A program made the translations under genes and the position numbers. A model generated the notes under the pieces. That model ran no database searches, had not been told where the DNA came from, and was given only the letters and a program-made list of their open reading frames with translations. Shown here in pieces: positions 24,860-33,581 of a DNA stretch of 55,252 bases (positions within the stretch are counted from its first letter, which is position 1; the number at the start of each line of letters is the position of its first letter). Source of the stretch: an uncultured Lachnospiraceae bacterium (GTDB lineage Bacteria > Bacillota > Clostridia > Lachnospirales > Lachnospiraceae); assembly GCA_910578475.1 (NCBI GenBank), contig CAJTRK010000024.1:1-55252 (forward strand), read 5' to 3'.

Positions 24860-26315
24860 TCAAGTCACCACCCGCACTTTTAAATGCCCGCCGGATAGAA
24901 CCCGGACTCGTAGGTTCATACACGCATTCATCCTGACCGCCAAGTAAAATATCCTGATAATAAACATCTCTGAGATTGTTGGAACCTTTTACATTTTTAA
25001 ACCGGATGTATCTGTTCTTTTCATTCGTCGTTGAAAACATAATGCTCTTTTTATCCAACACTTCCAATGCGCGCAGATTATGAGACGTGAAAATCAACTG
25101 TCCCTTTGCATTTTCCTGTAATACGGTCAGAATCTCCCCAAGCAGATATTCAAATACACCCGAATCCAGTTCGTCAATTGCAATCGTAACGGAATCATCA
25201 TGATACATTTCAACGAGACTGTACAAAATAAAAATCAGCTTTTTGATTCCGTCCGATTCATATCTTAACGGAATCTCATTTCCGTTTTTTCCAGAAGCCA
25301 GTTCAACGATAACGGAGGGTTCTCCTTTATCATTGATGCGGGTTCCCCGATTTACGACCTTTACTGACATATTGGGGACAATCTTTGTTATTACCTTATC
25401 AATCACCGCAAAACGATGCTCGATTAATTCGTATGCGTCATTCGGAACGACTGTCTCACCGGTGAGCTTTATACTGATATTTATTGACTTTAATGTTTCC
25501 TTATCATCCTCCAGCCAGCAAAATGACATCGGTAACATAATATTTGCGTTCACAAAACTTGCATATACATTCCCCAATACAAATAGTTTTGTCATTCCAA
25601 ACATCTGAATCGAATCTATGATATATACAAGCTCTTCTTTAAATCCGTTTCTTTTTCTGATATCTTTTATTCTTGCAAGTGAAAAGATAAAAGAAGAACC
25701 CGATTTGTATATTGTATTTTTCAGATAACGCAGTTCATCAGCAAGTTCTTTCTCTTTCCCGACAAATTCCTTATATCTTATGTCAGGCCCGAAAATCGTC
25801 TCGTTCCCATTCTCATAACAATACTCTATGATTCCGTGATACCGGTTGCCCTTTTCATCATTAATTCTTTTGTATTGCAGTTTTTCTTCCGCCAGATATA
25901 CAAGAGAATCCGCAAAATGCTGTTCCTCATCAGGCAGTTCCATATCGTCCGCTTCTTTGTCCATTTCTTTCATTTTCAAAACTACGGAATAATGAATCAG
26001 GTACTTGCCGTATATATCGCTTTCCAGACTCATGTCATAATCAATTTTCGCAAAAGGGGCTCCCACCCGTATGAATCTGTCCATATCCTTCCACAAACGT
26101 CTGCCGCTGAGTAACTGTTTCAAGACATGGACAGCAAATATCAACGTGGTTTTTCCTGAGCCATTTTGCCCGTACATCCCCAAAATATCAGCTTCTTTAT
26201 GAAAGATATCGTCATGCGTGTTGCATACGAAACGGATATCACCATGCGCAACATTTTTCAGATTTTCAATGGTTATCTTCTGTATTCTGCATCGAAAAGG
26301 CTTTTTACAATTCAT
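24852..26315 (-). CDS. AAA family ATPase (AAA_15/21, OLD-like) of a defence-type cassette
   Basis: The 487-residue ABC/SMC-like ATPase has Walker A at residues 49-56 (GQNGSGKT), a signature-like ESDGIKKLIFIL, Walker B TIAIDELDSG (Asp381, Glu382) and the switch histidine in LIFTSHNLRAL. The N-terminus ITIENLKNVAHGDIRF is typical of ATPases of the AAA_15/AbiL/AriA kind. The middle 250 residues would form the coiled-coil or sensor insertion. It has its own strong promoter and ribosome site (AGGAGG) and is followed by a TOPRIM partner. The likely role is sensing phage activity and releasing or activating the TOPRIM effector, inferred from known ATPase-TOPRIM pairs. Confidence 0.8.
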   Translation of the reverse strand: MNCKKPFRCRIQKITIENLKNVAHGDIRFVCNTHDDIFHKEADILGMYGQNGSGKTTLIFAVHVLKQLLSGRRLWKDMDRFIRVGAPFAKIDYDMSLESDIYGKYLIHYSVVLKMKEMDKEADDMELPDEEQHFADSLVYLAEEKLQYKRINDEKGNRYHGIIEYCYENGNETIFGPDIRYKEFVGKEKELADELRYLKNTIYKSGSSFIFSLARIKDIRKRNGFKEELVYIIDSIQMFGMTKLFVLGNVYASFVNANIMLPMSFCWLEDDKETLKSINISIKLTGETVVPNDAYELIEHRFAVIDKVITKIVPNMSVKVVNRGTRINDKGEPSVIVELASGKNGNEIPLRYESDGIKKLIFILYSLVEMYHDDSVTIAIDELDSGVFEYLLGEILTVLQENAKGQLIFTSHNLRALEVLDKKSIMFSTTNEKNRYIRFKNVKGSNNLRDVYYQDILLGGQDECVYEPTSPGSIRRAFKSAGGDLNG

Positions 26316-26347
26316 ATCGTCTGACCTCCTGCTATCATACTACCTAT

Positions 26348-26376
26348 GTTATACTATTCTCCCTTCTTTTTGTCAA
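26348..26376 (-). promoter_or_regulatory. Promoter of the ATPase-TOPRIM cassette
   Basis: On the minus strand TTGACA (26376-26371), a 17-bp spacer and TATAAC (26353-26348) form a near-consensus vegetative promoter 33 nt upstream of the ATPase start. Confidence 0.8.
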
Positions 26377-26465
26377 GTTAAATTTAAAATCGGAATTTTT
26401 TATTCCGTTTCTGAATTTAATTTCCGATTTTATCGAGTATATTATAAGTTTCCATCCGCCCGTGC

Positions 26466-26509
26466 ATAAAAAATGCCATTCTTCCTGATAACGAAAAGAA
26501 GAATGGCAT
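26466..26509 (-). terminator. Terminator of the sucrose-side minus-strand genes
   Basis: A 12-bp perfect stem (ATGCCATTCTTC 26473-26484 and GAAGAATGGCAT 26498-26509) with a 13-nt loop is followed on the minus strand by a TTTTTTAT run. It ends transcription coming from the metallo-beta-lactamase gene and insulates the defence cassette. Confidence 0.88.
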
Positions 26510-26567
26510 AAAAGAGATGACGTTCCTATTCTACTCTGTGCGGCGATATGACCCAACGGCCAAATCG

Positions 26568-27824
26568 TCATGGATTACACTTTTTACAAGGCTCATACCC
26601 CTGCGCGATAACGCTTTCCCTGCTTTCCGACGTATCCTTCCGGTTGGCCGTTGGCAGAAAACTACAGGAAGGGTTATGGAATTTCTTTGTTTTCGTATTC
26701 AGCACATAGGTCAGCTCTGTCGAATCCTGTGCCGCGGGAGCCGGTTCCGCCTCCTGTATCGCCGGCGTCGAATCCTGAACGGAAGGCTGTTCCTGCTTCG
26801 TCTCCTGCTGCGACGCGGCTGGCGGCGCCGACGTTTCGGCCTGCGGCGTCGTTTCGGAAGGCTTCGCTGACGCTCCGGTCTGCGGTGTCGCTTCGGAAGG
26901 CTTTGCCGACGTTCCGGTCTTCGGTGTCGTTTCGGAAGACTTCGTCGGTTCGCCCGCCTTCCATGTTTCGGACGCCGGAACGTTGAAGGTAAGCTTCTTT
27001 CCGTCGGAAGAAGCAATAATCGTGCCCGCTTCATCGGTTCTGTAAACTTTAACGCCGTTTGCTCTGAACGTATTCAACGTCTGGGCGTGGGGATGTCCGT
27101 ACTCGTTTCCCTCGGCGCAGCTGATAACGGCATACGTCGGGTTCACGGCTTCCAGAAAATCTTCCGACGAGGAAGTCTTACTGCCGTGATGGCCTGCCTG
27201 ATATACATCGGCTGAAAGCGTCATGCCGCTGTCAAGCATCTCCTGTTCGGCTTCTTCGCCCGCATCGCCCGTAAAAAGGAATTTATGGTTTCCATTCTGC
27301 ACAAGCAGGGCAATCGAGGCGTCGTTGGGATTATCATATTCCCGGCCGGGCGCCAGAATGGTGATGGTCGCAGTTCCGAGAGAATACTGTGCCCCGACTT
27401 TCGGCGTCGTATAGCTCAGCCTTTTATCGTCGAGCGCCTGAATCAGCTTTCGGTATGTCTTATTATCTTTTTCATAGTTGGAGACAAATACTTTGTCTAT
27501 TTCGAACTTGCTGATGATGACCGGCGCGCCGCCGATATGGTCGGCATCGGGATGCGTCAGCACGAGATAGTCCAGTTCTTCGATTTTCTGCTTTTGCAAA
27601 TAGTTCTGAATCTGTGTGCCTTTGGAGTCATCGCCCGCATCAATCAGCATGGCATGCCCGCCGCAGACAATCAGTGTGGAATCGCCCTGCCCCACATCCA
27701 GAAAATGCACTTCCATTTTATCCGGGCCCGCCGCAGACGATTGGATGGGAACGGACAGGCAGGCTCCGGCCAAAACCGCAGCCGTAAGTATCAGATTCAT
27801 CAGTTTTCGGTATAGTCTTTTCAT
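26568..27824 (-). CDS. Secreted metallo-beta-lactamase-fold hydrolase (ComEC/Rec2-like domain) with repeat linker and C-terminal Cys domain
   Basis: A signal peptide covers residues about 1-31 (LILTAAVLAGACLSVPIQSS). The hydrolase domain starts MEVHFLDVGQGDSTLI and has the metal motif LTHPDADHIGG, FLFTGDAGE and AGHHGSKTSS, as in the ComEC C-terminal domain and its stand-alone relatives. A Thr/Ser/Pro linker contains three to four SAKPSE(T/A)TPQ-type repeats. The last 50 residues (TKKFHNPSCSF, ESVIAQGYEPCKKCNP) form an Ada-type zinc-binding or nuclease-associated Cys domain. The target could be extracellular nucleic acid or phosphodiester compounds. It is preceded by copy 2 of the hairpin plus ribosome-site module. 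Confidence 0.88.
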   Translation of the reverse strand: MKRLYRKLMNLILTAAVLAGACLSVPIQSSAAGPDKMEVHFLDVGQGDSTLIVCGGHAMLIDAGDDSKGTQIQNYLQKQKIEELDYLVLTHPDADHIGGAPVIISKFEIDKVFVSNYEKDNKTYRKLIQALDDKRLSYTTPKVGAQYSLGTATITILAPGREYDNPNDASIALLVQNGNHKFLFTGDAGEEAEQEMLDSGMTLSADVYQAGHHGSKTSSSEDFLEAVNPTYAVISCAEGNEYGHPHAQTLNTFRANGVKVYRTDEAGTIIASSDGKKLTFNVPASETWKAGEPTKSSETTPKTGTSAKPSEATPQTGASAKPSETTPQAETSAPPAASQQETKQEQPSVQDSTPAIQEAEPAPAAQDSTELTYVLNTKTKKFHNPSCSFLPTANRKDTSESRESVIAQGYEPCKKCNP

Positions 27825-27862
27825 GTTTCCTCTCATTCCGCCGCGTAAGCGGCATTTTAATG
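27822..27862 (-). repeat. Hairpin plus ribosome-site module, copy 2
   Basis: On the minus strand AATGCCGC-TTAC-GCGGCGG is followed by AATGAGAGGAAAC and the start codon. It matches copy 3 (41982-42020) at all but about four positions over 39 nt, and two of the differences are a compensatory stem pair. Confidence 0.75.
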
Positions 27863-27875
27863 TTTAACCTTTCTC

Positions 27876-29717
27876 TTACGCTTTTTTCAGATATAAGAAT
27901 CCATAGGGAGGCAGCTCCACAGCCCCGGCCTTTAGCATTTTTCCGGAAAGCAGGTCGGTATACGCCGCCTCTTCGTCCGAAATCCGCGCTGTTTTATTGT
28001 ATTCGCTGAAATTGAACAGACCAAGCAGCGTTTCTTTGCCGTATGCCCTTCCGATGCCGAGCACGGAGTTATCTCCCGTTTCCATCGTCCATGTGTCCGC
28101 GTCCGTCATGAAGACTTTTTCCGATTTCCGAATCTCCTCCAACCGGCCAAGCCGTTTGAACATCCGGCCTTCCACCGTTTTATCATCCGTAATGTTTTCC
28201 GCCAGTTTCCAGTTCATCGCACCGCGGTGAAGATAACGGGAGTCCTGCACTTTATCGGGGTCTTCTTTATAGGTATAGTCGTTGACCTGACCGATTTCAT
28301 CGCCGCTGTAAAGCACCGGAATGCCCGACTGCATGAACATATAGGCATGGAGCATCACGTCCATCTGAATCGCCCGTTCCATCGCCTGTTCATCCTGTTC
28401 GAATCCGGCTTTCTCAATACCGCACATAGATGCCGTCGTTCCGCAGAATCTGGCATCACCCGTTATCGGGTCCGCATTGTATAATTCGCCGCGGCTGACG
28501 CTTTCCCCTGCATATCCCTGAAAATAATCGTTCAGATATTGTTTATGAGACCTTTCTCCAAAACCTTCCGTCATCAGGGTTGCATAATCCAGCCCCCATC
28601 CGATATCATCGTGACAGCGCAGATAATTCAGGAATACATATTCTTTCGGAAGATTGTTCACGATATCCAGCTGCCTTTTCAGCAGGCGGGTATCCCGCGT
28701 CGCCACCGTGTGCCAGGTAGTTGCCATCGTTGTGACGTTATAGAGCATATGGCATTCCGGTTTATCGACCGTTCCGAAATATGGAACGACCTTTTCCGGC
28801 TCCATAACGACCTCGCCAAGCAACAGAATGCCCGGACAGACGATTTCCGCAATCATGCGCATCATGCGCACGATGGTATGTACCTGTTTCAGATTCCGGC
28901 ACTGGGTTCCCAGTTCTTTCCAGATATAGGGCACGGCGTCGATGCGGATGATATCGATTCCCCGGTTGGCCAGATAAAGGAAATTGTACATCATCTCGTT
29001 AAACACGCGGGGATTCTGATAGTTTAAATCCCACTGGTACGGGTAAAAAGATGTCATCACATAATGGCCAATTTCCGGCAGCCAGGTGAAATTGCCCGGC
29101 GCCGTCGTCGGAAATACCTGTGGTACGGTCTTTTCGTACGCATCCGGGATTTCCCTGTTATTGTAAAAGAAATAACGGCTCATGTACTCGCCGTCTCCCC
29201 GGCGCGCTTTCTTTGCCCATTCGTGGTCTTCCGAAGTGTGATTCATGACAAAGTCCATGCAGACGTTGATGTTTTTCCGATGGCAGGCCGCCGTCAGGGC
29301 TTCCAGGTCTTCCATCGTGCCGAGTTTTTCCTGCACCTTCCGGAAATCGGACACCGCGTAACCGCCGTCGGAACGCCCTTTCGGCGTATCCAGAAAAGGC
29401 ATGAGATGAACGTAATTGACATGACATTTTTCCAGATAGTCGAGTTTCGACGCCACGCCTTTCATATTGCCGGCAAAATTATCAATATAGAACATCATGC
29501 CGAGCATATCGTTCTTTTTATACCAGTCCGGGCGTTTCTCCCGCTCGCAGTCCAGTTTTTTCAGCGCCTCGATGCGTTCCTCATAAAATGCTTTCATCCT
29601 GTCGCAAAGTTCCGCAAACATGGAACCGTTATCGTACAGTTCCATATAGAGCCACCGCAGCTCGTCAAAATGTTTCTCGAATCTTTTTGTATAAAGCTCT
29701 TCCGTTTTCTTTCCCAT
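27876..29717 (-). CDS. GH13 sucrose-active alpha-glucosidase family enzyme (amylosucrase-like)
   Basis: The 613-residue (alpha/beta)8-barrel enzyme resembles the amylosucrase subfamily. It has HLMPFLDTPKGRSDGGYAVS, VMNHTSEDHEWA, the nucleophile Asp in GIDIIRIDAVPYIWKELGTQ, the acid/base Glu in ILLLGEVVM and the stabiliser Asp in NYLRCHDDIGWG. The N-terminal 80 residues form the helical domain of amylosucrases. It would split or transfer glucose from sucrose, or act on glucan chains. Its start at 29717 follows the fructokinase stop by one base. No signal peptide is present, so the substrate is imported. Confidence 0.85.
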   Translation of the reverse strand: MGKKTEELYTKRFEKHFDELRWLYMELYDNGSMFAELCDRMKAFYEERIEALKKLDCEREKRPDWYKKNDMLGMMFYIDNFAGNMKGVASKLDYLEKCHVNYVHLMPFLDTPKGRSDGGYAVSDFRKVQEKLGTMEDLEALTAACHRKNINVCMDFVMNHTSEDHEWAKKARRGDGEYMSRYFFYNNREIPDAYEKTVPQVFPTTAPGNFTWLPEIGHYVMTSFYPYQWDLNYQNPRVFNEMMYNFLYLANRGIDIIRIDAVPYIWKELGTQCRNLKQVHTIVRMMRMIAEIVCPGILLLGEVVMEPEKVVPYFGTVDKPECHMLYNVTTMATTWHTVATRDTRLLKRQLDIVNNLPKEYVFLNYLRCHDDIGWGLDYATLMTEGFGERSHKQYLNDYFQGYAGESVSRGELYNADPITGDARFCGTTASMCGIEKAGFEQDEQAMERAIQMDVMLHAYMFMQSGIPVLYSGDEIGQVNDYTYKEDPDKVQDSRYLHRGAMNWKLAENITDDKTVEGRMFKRLGRLEEIRKSEKVFMTDADTWTMETGDNSVLGIGRAYGKETLLGLFNFSEYNKTARISDEEAAYTDLLSGKMLKAGAVELPPYGFLYLKKA

Positions 29718-29718
29718 A

Positions 29719-30747
29719 TTAATTACCATGCCTTTCCGTCAGAAACGCTTCCACTTCTTCACGCTCCGGCATCACGCGCAGCGCGCCTTTTTTGGTCGTA
29801 ACGATAGATGCGGCGGCATTGGCAAAGCGTAACATCTCCCCTAACCGCTCTTCCGCGCACGCCTTACAACGTTCCGCGAAACGATTCCGGCTTCCTTCCG
29901 CCTCTTCCGGCCATTCGCCCGCCAGCAGGTTTTCCAGCACATAATTCAGGACGCAGGCGCAGAATGTATCGCCGGCTCCCGTCGTTTCCACTGTCTTATC
30001 CTGTACAAAAGCCGGGACTTCCACCCGTTTTCCTTCCGCATAAGCGCGGCTTCCGTCTTTTCCCATGGAAAGCAGAATCAGCGGAATCGAAAAACGCGCC
30101 CGAATCCAGTCGATTCCCTTATCGAAATCTTCTTCCCCGGTCAGCCATTGTATTTCATTATCCGATATTTTCAAAATCTGACAGTGCGACATGCCGTATA
30201 AAATCTGCTCTCTCGCATCTTCAAGACTCGCCCACAGAGATTCCCGCAAGTTCGGGTCAAAAGACAATACCGCGCCGCTTTCCTCCGCCACCTCGATTGC
30301 GCGGCGCGTTGCCAGCCGGCAGCTCTCATGGGTCATGGAGAGAGAACCATAATGGAAAATCCGGCTTTCCCGAATCAGCGCTTCATCCAGGTCTTCTTCT
30401 TCCAGCGCCATATCGGCCCCCGGATTCCGGTAAAAAGAAAACTCCCTGTCTCCGCCTTCCATCGTATGTACAAAAGCTAACGTCGTCCGTACCTCTTTGC
30501 TCTCTTTCAGTCCGCGGGTGTCGATACCCACGTCCCGCAATGCCGTTTTCAGCTGCTTTCCGAAAATATCCTCGCCGATTTTGCCGATAAAAGCCGTCTT
30601 TTTTGACAGCCGCTTCAACATTGCAAGAACATTACACGGCGCGCCCCCAGGATTCGCTTCCATCAACGGATTTCCCTGAGCGCTCACGCCGTTCTCCGTG
30701 AAATCAATCAACAGTTCGCCCAACGCTGTAACATCATATGTTTTCAT
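29719..30747 (-). CDS. scrK: Fructokinase, PfkB family
   Basis: It phosphorylates fructose using ATP. The N-terminal TALGELLIDFTENG, sugar-site NPGGAPCNVLAMLKRL, VLSFDPNLRESLW and the anion-hole/catalytic TTGAGDTFCACVLNY are typical of bacterial fructokinases. The 342-residue length is slightly above average because of an insertion around residues 275-300 (EWPEEAEGSRNRF). It lies between the LacI regulator and the amylosucrase-like gene and would process fructose released by GH32 or GH13. Confidence 0.9.
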   Translation of the reverse strand: MKTYDVTALGELLIDFTENGVSAQGNPLMEANPGGAPCNVLAMLKRLSKKTAFIGKIGEDIFGKQLKTALRDVGIDTRGLKESKEVRTTLAFVHTMEGGDREFSFYRNPGADMALEEEDLDEALIRESRIFHYGSLSMTHESCRLATRRAIEVAEESGAVLSFDPNLRESLWASLEDAREQILYGMSHCQILKISDNEIQWLTGEEDFDKGIDWIRARFSIPLILLSMGKDGSRAYAEGKRVEVPAFVQDKTVETTGAGDTFCACVLNYVLENLLAGEWPEEAEGSRNRFAERCKACAEERLGEMLRFANAAASIVTTKKGALRVMPEREEVEAFLTERHGN

Positions 30748-30807
30748 TCTTACTCCCTTCCGTCCGCTTCGGCAGACACTTCAATTCAAACATTGAAAAG
30801 CTGTTCT

Positions 30808-31836
30808 TTATCCCGTAGTCTCCCGCCGGTACAGCACCGGCGTTATCATTTTATGAATCGGTTCTTTTAATAAAACCGGTTTTCTTTTCTTCCGTTCTTC
30901 CATCTGCTCTACGAGCAGGCTCACCGCCTCGTATGCCAGTCTGTCTATCTGCTGCCCCACGGTACTGATAGGAATCACGGCTTCCCGCGATATAAGTGAG
31001 TTGTCAAATCCGACTATCAGATAATCCTCCGGCAGTTTACCGTATTTCCGAAACAACAGATTCAACAGAATATTGGCGAGCGTATCGCTTGATACAAAAA
31101 TTCCTTTCCTGCGCCCGGCAAAAGATGTCTCCAGCTGTTCCAATACCTGAGTGAGCTGCTCTTTGGACGCTTCATGGGTATGTCCGAATTTCCGCAGAAT
31201 CAGTTCGTTCGGCAGTCCGTGCTCCGCGCAGAAACCCTGAAATCCTCGAATACGCCCGCTCGCCGGAATTGCATCGTTACAGGGACTGTTGATGTGCAGC
31301 AGAATATCACAGTCGCATTTCGCCAAAAGTCCCGCCGCCTGATAACCTCCCATATAATTATCCGTGTTGACGCTGCATACATATTTGTCCTCCCGCTCGA
31401 TTGCCACAATGGGAACAGGCAGCTCCGCCAGCTCTCTGGACGGAATCGTATGACTCATAATAATCAGGCCTTCTATCTTATAGGCAAGAAGCTCCTGTAT
31501 ATAACTCCGCTCCGTTTCTTCCTTTTCGTTACCGGTAAAAACGAGAAACTTGTATCCGAAATCTTTATAAGTGGCCAGGATGCGGTCCAACATTTCCGAA
31601 TAAAAGTGATAATACAAATCCGGAATGATAATCCCCACAAACTCTGTTTTGCCGTTGGCAAGAATACGGGCAACTTTATTTTCCTGATAATTCAGCGCGA
31701 CGAGCGCATCCGAAATAATCTGCTGATTCTCAAGCGTCAGAGAATCGATGTCGTTAAAATAACGGGAAATCGTTGTTTTGGAAAAATTCGTATATTTTGC
31801 AATGTCGTCAAACGTGACATTCTTTTTTCGTGCCAT
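30808..31836 (-). CDS. LacI family regulator of the sucrose locus
   Basis: The N-terminal HTH (VTFDDIAKYTNFSKTTISRY) and hinge helix (NKVARILANGKTEFVGIIIP) are followed by a periplasmic-binding-like sensor domain with TDNYMGGYQAAGLL and FVSSDTLANILL. The 342-residue length is normal. It lies divergent from the sucrose-type ABC transporter genes. Two near-identical 12-18 bp sites, GGTTACTTWACC, in the shared region (31960-31971 and 32083-32100) are its likely operators. The likely inducer is sucrose or a fructan product. Confidence 0.9.
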   Translation of the reverse strand: MARKKNVTFDDIAKYTNFSKTTISRYFNDIDSLTLENQQIISDALVALNYQENKVARILANGKTEFVGIIIPDLYYHFYSEMLDRILATYKDFGYKFLVFTGNEKEETERSYIQELLAYKIEGLIIMSHTIPSRELAELPVPIVAIEREDKYVCSVNTDNYMGGYQAAGLLAKCDCDILLHINSPCNDAIPASGRIRGFQGFCAEHGLPNELILRKFGHTHEASKEQLTQVLEQLETSFAGRRKGIFVSSDTLANILLNLLFRKYGKLPEDYLIVGFDNSLISREAVIPISTVGQQIDRLAYEAVSLLVEQMEERKKRKPVLLKEPIHKMITPVLYRRETTG

Positions 31837-31959
31837 GCAGCAGCGCCTCCTTCCATATCAGAAACAGGTATTGTCCGCTCCTGTTATCTGAAGAGTCTCT
31901 ACTTTGCCAAGTATACCAAAAACCCTCCTTTCTGACAAGATATAATCGGTTATGTGACT

Positions 31960-32100
31960 GGTAAAGTAACCGGTTTTGTAACTTCTGCATAATTTCTCTT
32001 TTTCAAAATTGACACATATCACAAACTTTTCTTTCCTTATTGACTCTTCTCTTTTCACATGTTACGATAAATCCATAAAATTACCGGTTACTTAACCGAT
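31960..32100 (+). promoter_or_regulatory. LacI operators and promoter of the sugar ABC transporter operon
   Basis: A promoter TTGACT (32040-32045), 17 bp, TACGAT (32063-32068) points toward the binding-protein gene. An 18-bp site ACCGGTTACTTAACCGAT (32083-32100) lies just after the expected start of transcription. A closely related site is present in reverse at 31954-31971, on the LacI side. A further partial copy (ACCGATTACTTT) overlaps the downstream end of the 32083 site. Repression by looping or roadblock between the two sites is likely. Confidence 0.7.
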
Positions 32101-32179
32101 TACTTTCCAATCATTACATAGTAATCTGCTGATTACAAAGCAAAATGAAACATCATAAAATCGAACAGGAGGATTCACG

Positions 32180-33553
32180 ATGAAAAGAAAAGCGTTAACG
32201 CGCATCTGTCTTAGCCTGTCACTGGCATTACTGCCCGCCATGCTCACAGGCTGTACCTTCGGCTTCGCCAGCGACCCGGATGACCCAAACGAAGAGGTTC
32301 GGGAAGAACCCATCGATACTTCGACAGACACCTTCCAGTACGACCCGTCCCTGAGCGGAACAAACATTACCCTTTTAAATTCCAAAGCGGAAATCCAGGT
32401 TGCGCTTGAAAAAATGAGCGCCGAATACGAAAGCCGCTCCGGCGTCCATGTGGAAGTCATGCCCGTCACCGACGGCGACTCCCCTTATACGAAAGTCGTA
32501 AGCCTGTACAATTCCGGCAATCCGCCCACGATGTCAATCCTCGATACGACGGATGTCATCGCCCTCGCGGAAGAAAAAGCCGCGGACCTGACAAATGAAC
32601 CCTGGACCGCGGAAGCGGCCGGTTATCTGACCGAAGTAAACGGCAAAATTTACAGTTTTCCGCTTTGTATCGAAGGCCGCGGCATTATCTATAACCGGGC
32701 GGCTATCGAGGAAACTCTGGGAGAACCCTTTGACCCGGCCTCCATTACCACACTTGCGGACTTCACCGCGCTGCTTGACCGTCTGACCGCCGCCGGCATG
32801 GAACGGCCGCTGTCGCTTGCCAAAGAAGACTGGTCGCTCGGCGCGCACCATCTGCAGTATATATACGAGACTTACAACGGCACTTCCGAGGGCGCACAGG
32901 AAGTCATCGGATTAATCAAAAGCGGACAGTTTGATTTGACCGCCTATCCAAGAATGAACGAATTTCTGGATGCTTTCGATGTTCTGAAAAAATACAATGT
33001 GTCCGCCAAAGACCCGCTCGGCGCCGACTATGATGAAATGGCAATCGACCTGGCGGACGGCAAGACCGCATTCTGGTTCAACGGCAACTGGGCCTGGCCG
33101 AACCTGTCGGAAGCGGGTGCGGAAAATGAAGACGCTTACGGTTTTCTTCCCTATTTCATGAACGATGACCCGAATGATTTTGTCAATCAGAAAATACAGG
33201 CTTCTCCTTCCAAACAGGTCATGCTGGACGGTCAGATGGCTTCGGACAAAGAGCAGGCCGCGGCAAGGGAATTTCTGAACTGGATTGTATACAGTGAAAT
33301 CGGACAGCAGATGCTCGTGAAAACCTGTAATATCATTCCGCCCTTTCAGAACAATCCTTACGAACCAAGCGACCCGCTGAGCCGGGATATTTATGCGAAA
33401 GTTCATGAAGGCGAAGCATTCAACTCTTCCGCAATCGTGCCGAACGACCACTGGGCGGTTCTGGGCGCGGCAATGCAGAAATATCTGGCGGACAGAAGCG
33501 ACCGGCAGGAACTCATCAACGCCATCCAGTCATACTGGAATGAGCAGGAATAA
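32180..33553 (+). CDS. Sugar ABC transporter substrate-binding lipoprotein
   Basis: A lipoprotein signal ends at MLTGC (Cys25). The mature protein is a family 1 extracellular solute-binding protein (ITLLNSKAEIQVALEKMSAE, SFPLCIEGRGIIYNRAAIEE, DGKTAFWFNGNWAWPN). It delivers the sugar to the two permeases encoded next. With GH32, GH13 and fructokinase in the locus, sucrose or short fructo-oligosaccharides are the probable ligands. The ATG follows AGGAGG. Confidence 0.92.
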   Translation: MKRKALTRICLSLSLALLPAMLTGCTFGFASDPDDPNEEVREEPIDTSTDTFQYDPSLSGTNITLLNSKAEIQVALEKMSAEYESRSGVHVEVMPVTDGDSPYTKVVSLYNSGNPPTMSILDTTDVIALAEEKAADLTNEPWTAEAAGYLTEVNGKIYSFPLCIEGRGIIYNRAAIEETLGEPFDPASITTLADFTALLDRLTAAGMERPLSLAKEDWSLGAHHLQYIYETYNGTSEGAQEVIGLIKSGQFDLTAYPRMNEFLDAFDVLKKYNVSAKDPLGADYDEMAIDLADGKTAFWFNGNWAWPNLSEAGAENEDAYGFLPYFMNDDPNDFVNQKIQASPSKQVMLDGQMASDKEQAAAREFLNWIVYSEIGQQMLVKTCNIIPPFQNNPYEPSDPLSRDIYAKVHEGEAFNSSAIVPNDHWAVLGAAMQKYLADRSDRQELINAIQSYWNEQE

Positions 33554-33581
33554 AATTATAATATAAGGAGGTTCGAACACT

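Noticed and set aside
26344..26571. Minus-strand frame between the metallo-beta-lactamase gene and the ATPase gene
   Set aside because: It spans a strong terminator and a promoter and has no ribosome site.
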